Origin: Salinispora fenicalii
Lineage (GTDB): Bacteria; Actinomycetota; Actinomycetes; Mycobacteriales; Micromonosporaceae
Length of the DNA stretch: 64,000 nt
Assembly: GCF_000514815.1 (NCBI RefSeq)
Contig: NZ_KI911474.1
Location: forward strand, 209,163 to 273,162
Direction: 5' to 3'
This document shows positions 7,512 through 16,762 of the stretch, piece by piece; position 1 is the stretch's first letter; every line of letters starts with the position of its first letter. The position numbers were made by a program, and so were the translations under genes. Below the pieces are notes generated by a model. The model saw nothing but the letters and a program-made list of their open reading frames with translations. It ran no database searches and was not told the DNA's origin.

Positions 7512-9254
7512 ATGAGCGGCCGGCTCTACCGCAGCGCCAACGCGCTGGGCAACGGTGGCCGACCGACGGATGACGACGCGATCTTCATCTCGGCCGAGCC
7601 GCTGAACCAGCCGGCCGCCGAGGCGGTGGCGCCTCCGGACGAGGCGGTGGCCGAGGGGAGCGCCGCGGCGAACAGCCTGGTGATGGCCGCGGGCAGCCTG
7701 GTCAGTCGGGGTACGGGCTTCATCCGGAACCTGATGATCGGCGCGGCCCTGGGCAACCTGGTCGGTAACGCGTACACCACGGCGATCTTCCTCCCGAACC
7801 AGGTGTACGAGTTCCTGCTCGGCGGAGTGCTCACCAGCGTGCTGGTGCCGGTGCTGGTCCGACGACGCAAGGCCGACCCGGACCGGGGCGAGGCGTACGC
7901 CCAGCGGCTGCTCACCCTGGCGGTGGTGGCGCTCGCCGCCGCCGCCCTGATCGCGGTGATCCTGGCTCCGGTGCTGACCGGCATCTACGCCGGCGGCAAG
8001 GACGAGGACTACCGGGGCCTGGTCACCAACCTGTCGTACCTGATGCTGCCGATGTTGTTCTTCACCGGCATCAGTGCGCTGATCGCCGCCGTGTTGAACA
8101 CGCGCGGGCACTTCGCCGCCCCGATGTGGGCGCCGATCCTGAACAACCTGGTGGCCATCGGCACCTTCGGCCTCTACATCTGGGTCTACGGCGCGCAGGC
8201 GCTCCAGCCGGGCCAGGTCGGGCCGGACCGGATCCTGTTGGTCGGTGGCGGCACCCTGCTCGGGGTGGCGGTACAGGCCGCGGGGCTGCTGCCCGCCCTA
8301 CGCAAAGTCGGCTTCCGGTGGAAGCTGCGCTTCGACTTCCGCGCGTTGGGGCTGCGGGAGTTGGCCCGGCTCGGCGCCTGGATGTTCTGCTACGTCGCGG
8401 TCAACCAGCTCGGGCTCTTCGTAGTGGTCAACCTGCTCACCCGGGTGGCCGGCGAGGACGACGCCGGCCTGCTGATCTACAACAACGTCTTTCTGCTGCT
8501 GATGATGGCGCACGGTGTCATCGCGGTCTCGATCATCACCGCGCTGATGCCCCGGATGAGCGCGGCCGCGGCGGACGGCCGGTTCACCGACCTCACTGCC
8601 GACCTGTCTCGGGGCACCCGGATGGTCACGGCCGTACTCGCCCCGGTGGCGGTCTGCTACGCGGTGCTGGCCGCGCCGATCTCCGTGGTGGTGTTCCGGT
8701 ACGGCGCGTTCACCGGCGAGAACGCGGTGGCCACCGCCACCGTGCTGCTGGTCGCCGCGATCGGCCTGGTGCCCTTCGCGGTCAGCCAGCTCCTGACGTT
8801 CGCGTTCTACGCGCTGCCGGACACCCGTACGCCCGCGCTGGCCAACATTCCGGTGGTGGCGCTGCGGGTGCTGCTCCAGGTCGGGCTCTACGTCGTCCTT
8901 CCTGCCACCTTCGCGGCGGCCGGCATGATGCTCGGCAACGCGATCTCGTACCTGGCGGCGGTGGTGCTCTCCGCGCTGCTGCTGCGGCCCCGGGTCGGCC
9001 GGATCGGGCTGGGCGGGATCATGCGTACGGTGGGCAAGGTGTTGGTCGCCGCGCTCGGAGCCGCGCTGGTCGGTCTCCTGGTGGTCCGCCTGCTGCCGGG
9101 CCGACCGGAGGAGCTTGGGTGGTTCGCGGCGGCTGTCCAGCTGCTGATCGGTGGGGCGGCGATCGGTCTCAGCTACCTCGGGCTCGCGATGCTGCTCCGG
9201 ATCGGGGAGGTCACCGAGGTGGTCGCCATGGTCCGCCGCCGGCTCGGTCACTGA
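7512..9254 (+). CDS. murJ: lipid II flippase MurJ (MviN)
   Basis: A 580-residue MOP-superfamily flippase that moves lipid II across the cytoplasmic membrane for peptidoglycan synthesis. After a hydrophilic N-terminus of about 50 residues it has NSLVMAAGSLVSRGTGFIRN, the family signature, followed by about 14 hydrophobic helices (DNA from about 7670 to 9230). I chose ATG 7512 because GGAGGCGACAACG lies just upstream; an in-frame GTG at 7443 adds 23 residues without a ribosome site. Unlike mycobacterial MviN, the protein ends after the membrane domain; the pseudokinase part is the next gene. Confidence 0.95.
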   Translation: MSGRLYRSANALGNGGRPTDDDAIFISAEPLNQPAAEAVAPPDEAVAEGSAAANSLVMAAGSLVSRGTGFIRNLMIGAALGNLVGNAYTTAIFLPNQVYEFLLGGVLTSVLVPVLVRRRKADPDRGEAYAQRLLTLAVVALAAAALIAVILAPVLTGIYAGGKDEDYRGLVTNLSYLMLPMLFFTGISALIAAVLNTRGHFAAPMWAPILNNLVAIGTFGLYIWVYGAQALQPGQVGPDRILLVGGGTLLGVAVQAAGLLPALRKVGFRWKLRFDFRALGLRELARLGAWMFCYVAVNQLGLFVVVNLLTRVAGEDDAGLLIYNNVFLLLMMAHGVIAVSIITALMPRMSAAAADGRFTDLTADLSRGTRMVTAVLAPVAVCYAVLAAPISVVVFRYGAFTGENAVATATVLLVAAIGLVPFAVSQLLTFAFYALPDTRTPALANIPVVALRVLLQVGLYVVLPATFAAAGMMLGNAISYLAAVVLSALLLRPRVGRIGLGGIMRTVGKVLVAALGAALVGLLVVRLLPGRPEELGWFAAAVQLLIGGAAIGLSYLGLAMLLRIGEVTEVVAMVRRRLGH

Positions 9255-9773
9255 GCGTCCCGTTCTGACCGTTCTTCGCAGCCTGGGCATTCGGACCTGC
9301 CCACCGCAGGGAGTGCACTCTGCGTAACCAAGGATCACCAGCCTGGGGATGTGGCTGTGGATAACTTTCGCCCCGCCGCTCAGTTGCCGAGTCATCCTGT
9401 GGATAACTAGCCGGGCGGGAAGGCATGTCCGGTGCTGACCCGGGAATCTGGGCCGGGTGCCCCGCCACCTGACCCCAGCCCCTGCGGCAACTACTAGCGG
9501 TCAACCTCTAGATTGGCTAGTACATGCGCCAGCAACACCGCCAACAACGGACATAACCGGACAGGTAACCCGAGCCCCGCAGCCGCTACCGGTGCGGTGG
9601 GAAGATGACATGCTGGGGAAGGCAGGGAACCCAGGTAAGGTCGCTCTCGACGGGTGTGGCAGGCGTCGGCACAGACGCCGACAACGGCCGGCCGGTTCGT
9701 GGGAGGCAGAGCGGAAGCCACAATGCCCAGCAACACGGGTCCATCGATCGACACGATCACCGAGGGAGGACGG
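9255..9773. promoter_or_regulatory. murJ-pseudokinase gap with two DnaA boxes
   Basis: A 519-base gap. Two perfect DnaA boxes, TGTGGATAA, lie in the same orientation at 9356-9364 and 9398-9406, 42 bases apart. No gene is supported: the downstream frame is open back to 9654, but that extension has no ribosome site. A promoter for the pseudokinase-sigM genes is expected here; I could not place it. Confidence 0.7.
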
Positions 9774-11324
9774 GTGACCCAGGTCGGCGAGGGTCAGGAG
9801 GCGGACGAGAACGCTCCGCCGATCATGACCTTCGGTGCTCCGATCGCCGGTGACGTACTCGCCGAGCGGTACGAACTCGTTGAGCACATCAACAACGACA
9901 GCGCTGGCCGGCTGCTCTGGCGCGGGATCGATGTCGTGTTGCGCCGTCCCGTCGCAGTAGTGCTGCGCTACCCGGGCGGCAACTCTGCCACCGAGATGCT
10001 TCAGGCCGCCGTCGCGGCCAGTCGGGTCATCCACCCCAACCTGGTCGGTGTCTACGACGCGATCGACGAGGGCGAGCGGGCATACGTGGTCCGCGAGTGG
10101 GTCGACGGACAGTCGCTGCGGGAGCTCGTGGCCGCGGGGGCGCTGGACCCGGCTCGGGCGACCGCCGTCGGTAACGCCGTCGCGAGCGCCCTGGCCGCCG
10201 TGCATGCCACCGGAATGGTGCACGGCAACGTCCACCCCGGCACGATCATGATCAGTGACGACGGCCGGGTGGTGTTGGCGGACGCGCGCACCGACGGGGC
10301 TGACAGCCAGGCCAGCGATATCCGGGCGGTCGGTGGTGTCCTCTACTTCGCGCTTACCGGCCACTGGCCACACGCTGAGGTCCCGTTACACGGCGCCACC
10401 GCCGGGCACGGGCGGGCGGCGACCCCGGATGCGGTTCGCGGGCCGGAGGGTGCGCTCGCCGGGCCGCGCCAGGTGCGGGCTGGGGTTCCGGCGTACCTGG
10501 ACGACCTCACCATGGACCTACTGGACGGCTCGCTCCCGCCCCCGCCGTCGGATGTCCTCGCCGCGGAGTTGGCCCGGCTGGACGTACCGGCCGATGAGCA
10601 TTTCCTGGAAAGCAACGGCCCACTGCAGTTCACCGCCGAGACCGGAGACGAGCCGTCACCGCTGGCCGCGGCCGGCGGGCGGAAGCTCGCCATCGGGATC
10701 GCCAGCCTCCTCGCCGTCGCGCTCGTCGGCCTCCTGATCGGCATCAGCGCGCTCAGCGGAGATGGGGACGGCGACCAGAACGCGGCACCGGCCGCCATTC
10801 CCGCTCCCACCACGCCGGCCGACCAGGACTCACCCGACTCCACAGCGGCCGAACCACCGAAGATCAGCGCTGCGAAGATCATTGACCCGGATAGCGGGGA
10901 CCGCGCTGAGGTCCGCGACGCCGAGAAGGTATTCGACGGCAGTCTGGATGAGGGCTGGGCGACCCAGACTTACCGGGGGCACCCAGACTTCGGCAAGATC
11001 AAGCGCGGCATGGGCATCTGGCTCGACCTCGGTGAGCCCCGCACCATCAAGTCCCTGCAGGTCCAGCTCTCGGCACGGGGCGCGTCGGCCCGGTTGTACA
11101 CGGGCACTAGCGAGCACCCCTCCTCGAGCGCGGGCGACAATGCGCTCTTCGAGGAGTACGAGCAGAACGCGATCGGGCCGGCCAAGAAAGACGCCGGCAC
11201 GACGATGACCTTCGACGCATTCGATGCTGACGCGAAATACCAGTACCTGCTCTTCTGGCTGACCGAGTTGCCACCGAGCGACGGTGGTTACAAGGTCGGC
11301 ATCCAGGAGATCAAGGTCTCGTGA
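9774..11324 (+). CDS. MurJ-linked membrane pseudokinase with F5/8-type C domain
   Basis: A 516-residue protein from GTG 9774, with GGAGG four bases upstream (ATG 9723 is an alternative). A Ser/Thr-kinase-like domain (about residues 25-285) has lost catalytic residues: the VAIK lysine position reads VAVVLR, the HRD loop reads HGNVHPG, and DFG reads ADA. One transmembrane helix follows (about 303-326), then a Pro/Thr/Asp linker and a discoidin-like (F5/8 type C) domain (about 365-516) that would face outside. In Mycobacterium the same domains are fused to MviN, and the phosphorylated pseudokinase recruits FhaA to control peptidoglycan synthesis. The neighbourhood suggests the same job here. Confidence 0.85.
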   Translation: MTQVGEGQEADENAPPIMTFGAPIAGDVLAERYELVEHINNDSAGRLLWRGIDVVLRRPVAVVLRYPGGNSATEMLQAAVAASRVIHPNLVGVYDAIDEGERAYVVREWVDGQSLRELVAAGALDPARATAVGNAVASALAAVHATGMVHGNVHPGTIMISDDGRVVLADARTDGADSQASDIRAVGGVLYFALTGHWPHAEVPLHGATAGHGRAATPDAVRGPEGALAGPRQVRAGVPAYLDDLTMDLLDGSLPPPPSDVLAAELARLDVPADEHFLESNGPLQFTAETGDEPSPLAAAGGRKLAIGIASLLAVALVGLLIGISALSGDGDGDQNAAPAAIPAPTTPADQDSPDSTAAEPPKISAAKIIDPDSGDRAEVRDAEKVFDGSLDEGWATQTYRGHPDFGKIKRGMGIWLDLGEPRTIKSLQVQLSARGASARLYTGTSEHPSSSAGDNALFEEYEQNAIGPAKKDAGTTMTFDAFDADAKYQYLLFWLTELPPSDGGYKVGIQEIKVS

Positions 11325-11367
11325 TCCGCTCACCGCGTCCCCGGCACCGTCTCCGCCGGACGTGGTG

Positions 11368-12102
11368 ATGACGACGAACGGGTCGACCGAGCGGCCGGTG
11401 GGCGACGACAGACCGCCGGCGGTCGATCCCTCCTCCGATCTCGACCTGCTGCGCGCGCACGTCGCCGGCGATCGGGACGCCTTCGCCGAGCTATTTCGCC
11501 GGCACCGGGACCGGCTCTGGGCGGTGGCGCTCCGCACCCTCGGCGACCGGGAGGAGGCAGCCGATGCGCTGCAGGACGCGCTGCTCTCTGCCCACCGGGC
11601 CGCCGGGCGGTTCCGGGGTGACTCGGCGGTGACCACCTGGCTACATCGGATTGTGGTCAACGCCTGCCTGGACCGGATCCGACGCCGCCAGGCGCATCCG
11701 ACGGTGCCACTGCCCGACGGCGTACGCGACCTGGCGGGCGCCACTGGGGGCACGGAGCCGGCCGCTCCCATGCCCGACCACGACACCGCCCTGGTGGTCC
11801 GGAAGGCGCTGGCCGCGCTACCGGTCGAGCAGCGTGCCGCGCTGATCCTGGTTGATGTGCAGGGCTATCCGGTAGCCCAGGTTGCCCGCATCCTCAATGT
11901 CGCTGAAGGGACGGTGAAGAGCCGGTGTGCCCGGGGCCGGGCCCGACTGGCGGCGGCGCTCGGGTATCTCCGGACGGCACCGGAGCAGCTGCTCTCGGGT
12001 GAAGGCACGCCAGCCGTCCCGGGACGGAACCAGCAGCCGCGCGGTGGCGTCCGATCAGTGTCGGGGCGACCCCGACGCGAAGCCAACCAGGAGGAGCTGT
12101 GA
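11368..12102 (+). CDS. sigM: ECF RNA polymerase sigma factor SigM
   Basis: A 244-residue sigma factor with region 2 (AFAELFRRHRDRLWAVALRT, then EEAADALQDALLSAHRAAGRF and TWLHRIVVNACLDRIRRR) and region 4 (LPVEQRAALILVDVQGYPVA, then EGTVKSRCARGRARLA). The position next to the pseudokinase and before anti-sigma, trxB and trxA matches mycobacterial sigM (Rv3911), a regulator of late-stage and oxidative-stress genes. ATG 11368 is chosen; GTG 11362 and 11365 are equally placed alternatives and no strong ribosome site separates them. Confidence 0.92.
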   Translation: MTTNGSTERPVGDDRPPAVDPSSDLDLLRAHVAGDRDAFAELFRRHRDRLWAVALRTLGDREEAADALQDALLSAHRAAGRFRGDSAVTTWLHRIVVNACLDRIRRRQAHPTVPLPDGVRDLAGATGGTEPAAPMPDHDTALVVRKALAALPVEQRAALILVDVQGYPVAQVARILNVAEGTVKSRCARGRARLAAALGYLRTAPEQLLSGEGTPAVPGRNQQPRGGVRSVSGRPRREANQEEL

Positions 12103-13061
12103 CGACTGGGGGGTTCCGGGAGGTCGACCACGAGCTGCTCGCCGACTACATCGGTGGGGCACTCGCGGGCACTCCCGACGAGGTGATCGTCGCCCGCCTG
12201 GTCGAGCGGGACGGGGCCTGGGCGGACGCCTACGCCTGGCTCGCGCCGGCGGTCGCGGAGGTCCACGCCGCCCTGGTCGCCTATGGGACGGCGGAGGAGA
12301 TGCCCGCGGACGTGGCGGACCAGATTCACACCGCGCTGGCCGGGACCGACGATGCGGTGACCGAGCGCACGTCAGCCAAGGGCGCGACGGCCGGCAGGGC
12401 AACGCGCCCTTCGGTCGTGCCGACTCAGCCGCACGCTGGTTCACGGCGCCCCGGTGGCATTCCCCAAGTGGCCGCCGCCGGCCCCGGCCGACGGCGCCGG
12501 CGGTGGCGGGTCGGCGCTCCCGCCGCACTCGCCGCGGTAGCGGTGGCCGCTGTCGGGCTGCTCGGCCTGGATCAACTCGACCGGGGAACGGGCGGTCCGG
12601 GGTCGAGCACCGGCACCACTGAGCAGGCCGCCGCCGGGCCGGTGAGCACCACCGCGCCGCCGATGCAGACCGGTACGGACTACCAGCGGGAGGACTTGGC
12701 GTCCCTGGCCGCCTCGCCGCGGCAGTCAGCCGCCCCGCCGCAGCAGTTCTCCGGCGAGGGCACCGCCGAGTCGGAGTCATCCGACGTGGGAATCCAGAGC
12801 GACCGGATGGCCGGGCCGATCGGACTCGATCGGCTGGCGGATCCGGGCGCGCTCGAAGCCTGCCTGGCTGAGATCGGCACCGAGCACGACGCTGGTCGGT
12901 TGACGGTCGAGGTGGTGGACTACGCCCGCTTCGAGGGCCAGCCGGCGCTGGTCGTCCGGTTCACCGATGCGACTGGTGCCCGCTGGGCCTGGGTCAGCGG
13001 GCCCGAGTGCGGGGTACCCGGGTCGGGCACGGACACCCGGTACCGTACGCGGGTAGGGTAG
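12099..13061 (+). CDS. membrane anti-sigma factor for SigM
   Basis: A 320-residue protein whose GTG overlaps the sigM stop by four bases (GTGA), with GGAGGAGCT upstream, indicating translational coupling. The N-terminal 90 residues form an anti-sigma domain (DHELLADYIGGALAGTPDEV, then VHAALVAYG). A basic patch RRRRRWRVG precedes one transmembrane helix (about residues 138-158), followed by a Ser/Thr/Pro-rich linker and a folded extracellular domain. The arrangement matches the mycobacterial SigM anti-sigma RsmA (Rv3912). It has no obvious HCC zinc motif, so a redox switch is not indicated. Confidence 0.85.
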   Translation: MTTGGFREVDHELLADYIGGALAGTPDEVIVARLVERDGAWADAYAWLAPAVAEVHAALVAYGTAEEMPADVADQIHTALAGTDDAVTERTSAKGATAGRATRPSVVPTQPHAGSRRPGGIPQVAAAGPGRRRRRWRVGAPAALAAVAVAAVGLLGLDQLDRGTGGPGSSTGTTEQAAAGPVSTTAPPMQTGTDYQREDLASLAASPRQSAAPPQQFSGEGTAESESSDVGIQSDRMAGPIGLDRLADPGALEACLAEIGTEHDAGRLTVEVVDYARFEGQPALVVRFTDATGARWAWVSGPECGVPGSGTDTRYRTRVG

Positions 13062-13119
13062 GACCCCTGTCGTGGGGTGTTGTGCCGTGACGTGAGCTGA
13101 CCCACCGGATGACCGGCTC

Positions 13120-13147
13120 GGGAATTCCCGGTTCGTACGATGGCGTT
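13120..13147 (+). promoter_or_regulatory. SigR-type (oxidative stress) promoter upstream of trxB
   Basis: GGGAAT at 13120-13125 and GTT at 13145-13147 are separated by 19 bases. The SigR consensus in Streptomyces is GGAAT-N18/19-GTT, and trxBA is its classic target. It lies about 100 bases before the trxB start. Confidence 0.7.
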
Positions 13148-13244
13148 CTCTACATCAGCTGCCGACGCCTGATTCAGGGTGTCGGCACCGACTCGCCGTC
13201 GGTGCGCGCCGTCGGCGAACACACAGACGAATCGGGAGACGGCA

Positions 13245-14198
13245 GTGGACGACGTCCGCAACCTGATCATCATCGGCTCCGGGCCAGCCGGGTACACGGC
13301 GGCGGTTTACGCCGCGCGCGCGAACCTCGCGCCGCTGGTCATCGAGGGGGCGCAGTCCGGTGGCGCGTTGATGACGACGACCGAGGTGGAGAACTTCCCG
13401 GGGTTCGCCGACGGCATTCTCGGTCCCGAGCTGATGGACAGCATGCGCAAGCAGGCCGAGCGCTTCGGTGCTGAGTTCCTGACTGACGATGTCACTCGGG
13501 TTGAGCTCAAGAACACCGGCGAGGTCGGCTCAGACGCGGTCAGCACCGTCTGGGTGGGGGAGACCAGCTATCGGGCGAAGGCCGTCGTCCTCTCCACCGG
13601 CTCCGCCTGGCGCCCGCTGGGTGTGCCGGGTGAGCAGGAATACCTCGGCCACGGTGTGTCGTCCTGCGCCACCTGCGACGGCTTCTTCTTCCGCAACCAG
13701 AACATCATCGTGGTCGGCGGTGGTGACTCGGCGATGGAGGAGGCCAACTTCCTGACCCGCTTCGCGGAGTCGGTCACGATCGTCCACCGCCGGGACAGCT
13801 TCCGGGCCAGCAAGATCATGGCCGAGCGCGCGCTGGGCAACGACAAGATCAAGGTCGAGTGGAACTCCGTGGTGGAGGAGATCCTTGGCACCGACGGCAA
13901 GGTTTCCGGCGTCCGACTCCGCCACGTGCACACCGGCGACTCCCGGGTGCTCGACGTGACTGGCGTCTTCGTGGCGATCGGCCACGACCCCCGCAGCGAG
14001 CTCTTCCGTGGCCAGGTGGACCTGGACGACGAGGGGTATGTGAAGGTGGACGCGCCCAGCACCAAGACCAACATCCCGGGGGTGTTCGCCGCCGGTGACC
14101 TGGTGGACCACACCTACCGGCAGGCCATCACCGCCGCCGGTACGGGCTGCGCCGCCGCCCTGGACGCCGAGCGCTTCATCGCCACGCTCCAGAGCTGA
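13245..14198 (+). CDS. trxB: thioredoxin reductase (NADPH)
   Basis: A 317-residue flavoprotein that reduces thioredoxin with NADPH. The FAD-binding site IIIGSGPAGYTAAVYAARA is at the N-terminus, the redox motif CATC is at Cys141 and Cys144, an NADPH-binding fold follows (IIVVGGGDSAMEEANFLT), and FAD site 2 is at the end (GVFAAGDLVDHTYRQAITAA). GTG 13245 is preceded by GGGAGACGGCA. A SigR-like promoter lies upstream, and trxA follows after 34 bases, so the two form an operon. Confidence 0.97.
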   Translation: MDDVRNLIIIGSGPAGYTAAVYAARANLAPLVIEGAQSGGALMTTTEVENFPGFADGILGPELMDSMRKQAERFGAEFLTDDVTRVELKNTGEVGSDAVSTVWVGETSYRAKAVVLSTGSAWRPLGVPGEQEYLGHGVSSCATCDGFFFRNQNIIVVGGGDSAMEEANFLTRFAESVTIVHRRDSFRASKIMAERALGNDKIKVEWNSVVEEILGTDGKVSGVRLRHVHTGDSRVLDVTGVFVAIGHDPRSELFRGQVDLDDEGYVKVDAPSTKTNIPGVFAAGDLVDHTYRQAITAAGTGCAAALDAERFIATLQS

Positions 14199-14232
14199 AA
14201 TTCCGAAACACATCCCCCGAGGAGGGAACGTA

Positions 14233-14556
14233 GTGGGAGCAACCAAGTCGGTCACTGACGCCAGCTTCACCACCGAGGTACTGAAGTCCGACAAGCCAGT
14301 TCTGGTGGACTTCTGGGCGGAGTGGTGCGGGCCGTGCCGGAAGGTGTCGCCACTGCTCGAAGAGATCGCCGGTGAAATGGGCGATCAGGTCACCATCGTC
14401 AAGCTCAACATCGACGAGAACCCCGAGACCGCCCGTAACTACCGGGTCATGTCGGTGCCGACGCTCACCGTGTTCAAAGACGGCCAGCCAGTGCAGTCGA
14501 TCGCCGGCGCCAAGCCCAAGGGGGAGCTGGTCAAGCTCATCCAGTCCGCGCTCTGA
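14233..14556 (+). CDS. trxA: thioredoxin
   Basis: A 107-residue thioredoxin with the WCGPC active site (Cys32, Cys35), the cis-proline segment SVPTLTVFKDG and standard length. It accepts electrons from the adjacent TrxB and reduces protein disulfides, including those of ribonucleotide reductase and redox-sensing anti-sigma factors. GTG 14233 has GGAGGGAACG upstream. A strong terminator follows 14 bases after the stop, which closes the trxBA operon. Confidence 0.97.
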   Translation: MGATKSVTDASFTTEVLKSDKPVLVDFWAEWCGPCRKVSPLLEEIAGEMGDQVTIVKLNIDENPETARNYRVMSVPTLTVFKDGQPVQSIAGAKPKGELVKLIQSAL

Positions 14557-14570
14557 CCAGCATCCGACGC

Positions 14571-14620
14571 AGACCTACCCTCCGCATCCGCTCCGCCGGG
14601 TGCGGAGGGTAGGTCTTTTC
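14571..14620 (+). terminator. rho-independent terminator after trxA
   Basis: A perfect 16-bp stem (14571-14586 with 14601-14616) encloses a 14-base loop and is followed directly by TTTT. It is the clearest intrinsic terminator in this half of the window. Confidence 0.93.
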
Positions 14621-14767
14621 CCGGCCGCCACACCTCAGGCCCGGCAAGCGCCTAACCTCAACCCCAGAGACACCACCGCCGGTCATCGGCGGGGCCACCG
14701 GCACCGGACATCGGCGGCCTCGCCGGCCCATCCGGCCAGCCAGCGTCCGTGCAAAAGGGGGTCGAGC

Positions 14768-15946
14768 GTGCGTCCGATCCGACCCGGCGACCGTGGACCG
14801 GCGGTCACCGAGATCCGTAAGGTGCTGGCCGGCCTCGACCTGCTCACCCCGGCAGCACCAGCCAGCGACGAGTTCGACGCCCACACCGAACGTGCCGTGC
14901 GAGCCTTCCAGCAGTCCCGCGGGCTGAGCGTGGACGGCCGGGTCGGCGCCGAGACATGGCAGGCACTGGACGCGGCCCGCTGGCGGCTGGGTGCCCGCAC
15001 CCTCTACCACTCCGTTCCGGAACCGCTCATCGGTGAGGACATCCGGTCACTCCAGGAACGGCTCCTCGAAATGGGTTACGACGTGGGCCGGGCGGACGCC
15101 ATCTACGGTGTCCGAACAGCCCGGGCGCTCGCCCAGTTCCAACGCGAGGTGGGGCTGGCCCCAGACGGTACCTGCGGCCCCCACACCGTGAACTCGCTCC
15201 GACGCCTCGGCCGCAAGGTGGTCGGCGGACGCCCACAGTGGCTCCGTGAATCCGACGCCATCCGACAGTCCGGGCCCACCCTGGTTGGGCGGACAGTGGT
15301 CATCGACCCGGGGCACGGCGGCAGCGACCCGGGCGTGACCGTGCCCGAGGGACAGCTGCACTGGACCGAGGCCGACCTGGTACACGACCTCGCCAGTCGC
15401 CTCGAGGGACGGCTCGCCGCGGCCGGGGTACGAGTGCAGCTGACCCGCGGCCCGGCACAGCGGGACCAGCTGCCCGACGTTGACCGGGCCGCCCTGGCCA
15501 ACTCGCTCGGCGCGGACGTGTTCATCTCCCTGCACCTCGACTGGCACGCCAATCCGGCCGCCGAGGGGGTGGCCACCTACCACTACGGAACCGACAACGG
15601 CGTCACCTCCACCACCGGCGAACGCCTCGCCAGCCTCGTACAGCGGGAGATCGTGGCGCGAACCGGGCTGCGCGACTGTCGGTCCCACGCAAAGGCGTGG
15701 GACCTGCTACGGCTGACCCGAATGCCGGCCGTCCGGGTCGAGGTGGGCTACCTGACCTCGCCAGCGGACCGCTCCCGGCTGATCGACCCACGGTTCCGGG
15801 ACCGTGTGGTGGAGGCGATCGTCGCCGCCGTCCAGCGAATGTACTACCCGATCGAACAAGACGTACCCACCGGGTCGATCGACGTGAGCAAGCTGCGGGC
15901 GATGGTGGCGGCTGGGAGCGTGGCCGCCGGGACCGTGGTCGACTGA
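14768..15946 (+). CDS. cwlM: N-acetylmuramoyl-L-alanine amidase family protein CwlM
   Basis: 392 residues from GTG 14768 (AAGGGGG upstream). Two peptidoglycan-binding domains (about residues 1-75 and 90-150) precede an Amidase_3 domain (about 175-365). The zinc ligands and catalytic residue appear retained: His in DPGHGGSDPG, Glu in HWTEADL, His in FISLHLDWH, Glu in VRVEVGYLT. There is no signal peptide, as in mycobacterial CwlM (Rv3915), which works inside the cell as a phosphorylated activator of MurA rather than as a hydrolase. Position after trxA is the same. The C-terminal extension after the domain may carry the phosphosite. Confidence 0.92.
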   Translation: MRPIRPGDRGPAVTEIRKVLAGLDLLTPAAPASDEFDAHTERAVRAFQQSRGLSVDGRVGAETWQALDAARWRLGARTLYHSVPEPLIGEDIRSLQERLLEMGYDVGRADAIYGVRTARALAQFQREVGLAPDGTCGPHTVNSLRRLGRKVVGGRPQWLRESDAIRQSGPTLVGRTVVIDPGHGGSDPGVTVPEGQLHWTEADLVHDLASRLEGRLAAAGVRVQLTRGPAQRDQLPDVDRAALANSLGADVFISLHLDWHANPAAEGVATYHYGTDNGVTSTTGERLASLVQREIVARTGLRDCRSHAKAWDLLRLTRMPAVRVEVGYLTSPADRSRLIDPRFRDRVVEAIVAAVQRMYYPIEQDVPTGSIDVSKLRAMVAAGSVAAGTVVD

Positions 15947-15968
15947 CCGAAGCGGTGCCCTCGGGCGG

Positions 15969-16634
15969 TCAGCCCGCGCTGGAGCGGGTCGCCGGAGTGG
16001 GACGGACCGGTCGGAGCAGGCTCTCCGGGCTCATCGAGCCGAGCAGTTTCTCCAACGCGTACTCGACATCGGACTTCCAGCTCAGTGCGGTGCGCAACTC
16101 CAGGCGCAAGCGGGGAAAGCGGGGATGCGGACGGACCGTCTTGAAACCCACGGAGAGGAAATAGTCCGCCGGGGCCACACACGCCCGCGCCGAGTCGTCG
16201 GCGTCGCCGAACTTCGCGTCACCGAACACCTCGATCGCCTTGATTCCGCGCTTCGTCAGATCCCGGGCGACCCCCTGCACGAGCATCCGACCAAGCCCGC
16301 CACCGGCGAAGGCCGGAATCACCCTCGCCGTCATCAACAGCGCCGCGTCGGGGGAGACCGGTGAGGTCGGAAAGGCCATTGATCGCGGCACGTACGCCGG
16401 CGGGGCATACAGCACGAACCCGGCGGGCATGTCGTCCACGTAGATCAGCTTGCCGCAGGCGCCCCACTCCAGCAGGGTCTGCGAGACCCAGGCCTCCTTC
16501 TCCAGATCGGGATCCCCGGCCCCGCGAGCCCGGTCAGCGGAGACCGGATCCAGCTCCCAATAGACGCACTGCCGGCACGTACGGGGCAAATCCTCCAGGG
16601 TGTCCAAGGTCAGGCTGACCAGACGTCGCGACAT
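15969..16634 (-). CDS. GNAT family N-acetyltransferase
   Basis: A 221-residue protein from ATG 16634. It has an N-terminal stretch with CRQCVYWELDP, a cysteine-containing element common to this actinobacterial GNAT group, then the acetyl-CoA loop as VIPAFAGGGLGRMLVQGVAR and KAIEVFGDAKFG. The substrate is unknown. It converges on cwlM with a 22-base gap and is divergent from the aminotransferase gene. An in-frame upstream extension to 16844 is rejected because it overlaps the divergent gene. Confidence 0.85.
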   Translation of the reverse strand: MSRRLVSLTLDTLEDLPRTCRQCVYWELDPVSADRARGAGDPDLEKEAWVSQTLLEWGACGKLIYVDDMPAGFVLYAPPAYVPRSMAFPTSPVSPDAALLMTARVIPAFAGGGLGRMLVQGVARDLTKRGIKAIEVFGDAKFGDADDSARACVAPADYFLSVGFKTVRPHPRFPRLRLELRTALSWKSDVEYALEKLLGSMSPESLLRPVRPTPATRSSAG

Positions 16635-16762
16635 CGGCGCATCCCCACAGTAGGCTCGGAGGTAGACCGCCCTTCGGTGTCCCCGACCAACGATCGTACG
16701 CCGGATCCGGACACCGCGGGAAGGGATACGCGAAACGACCACCGGGCAGGTGACAGCGGAAC

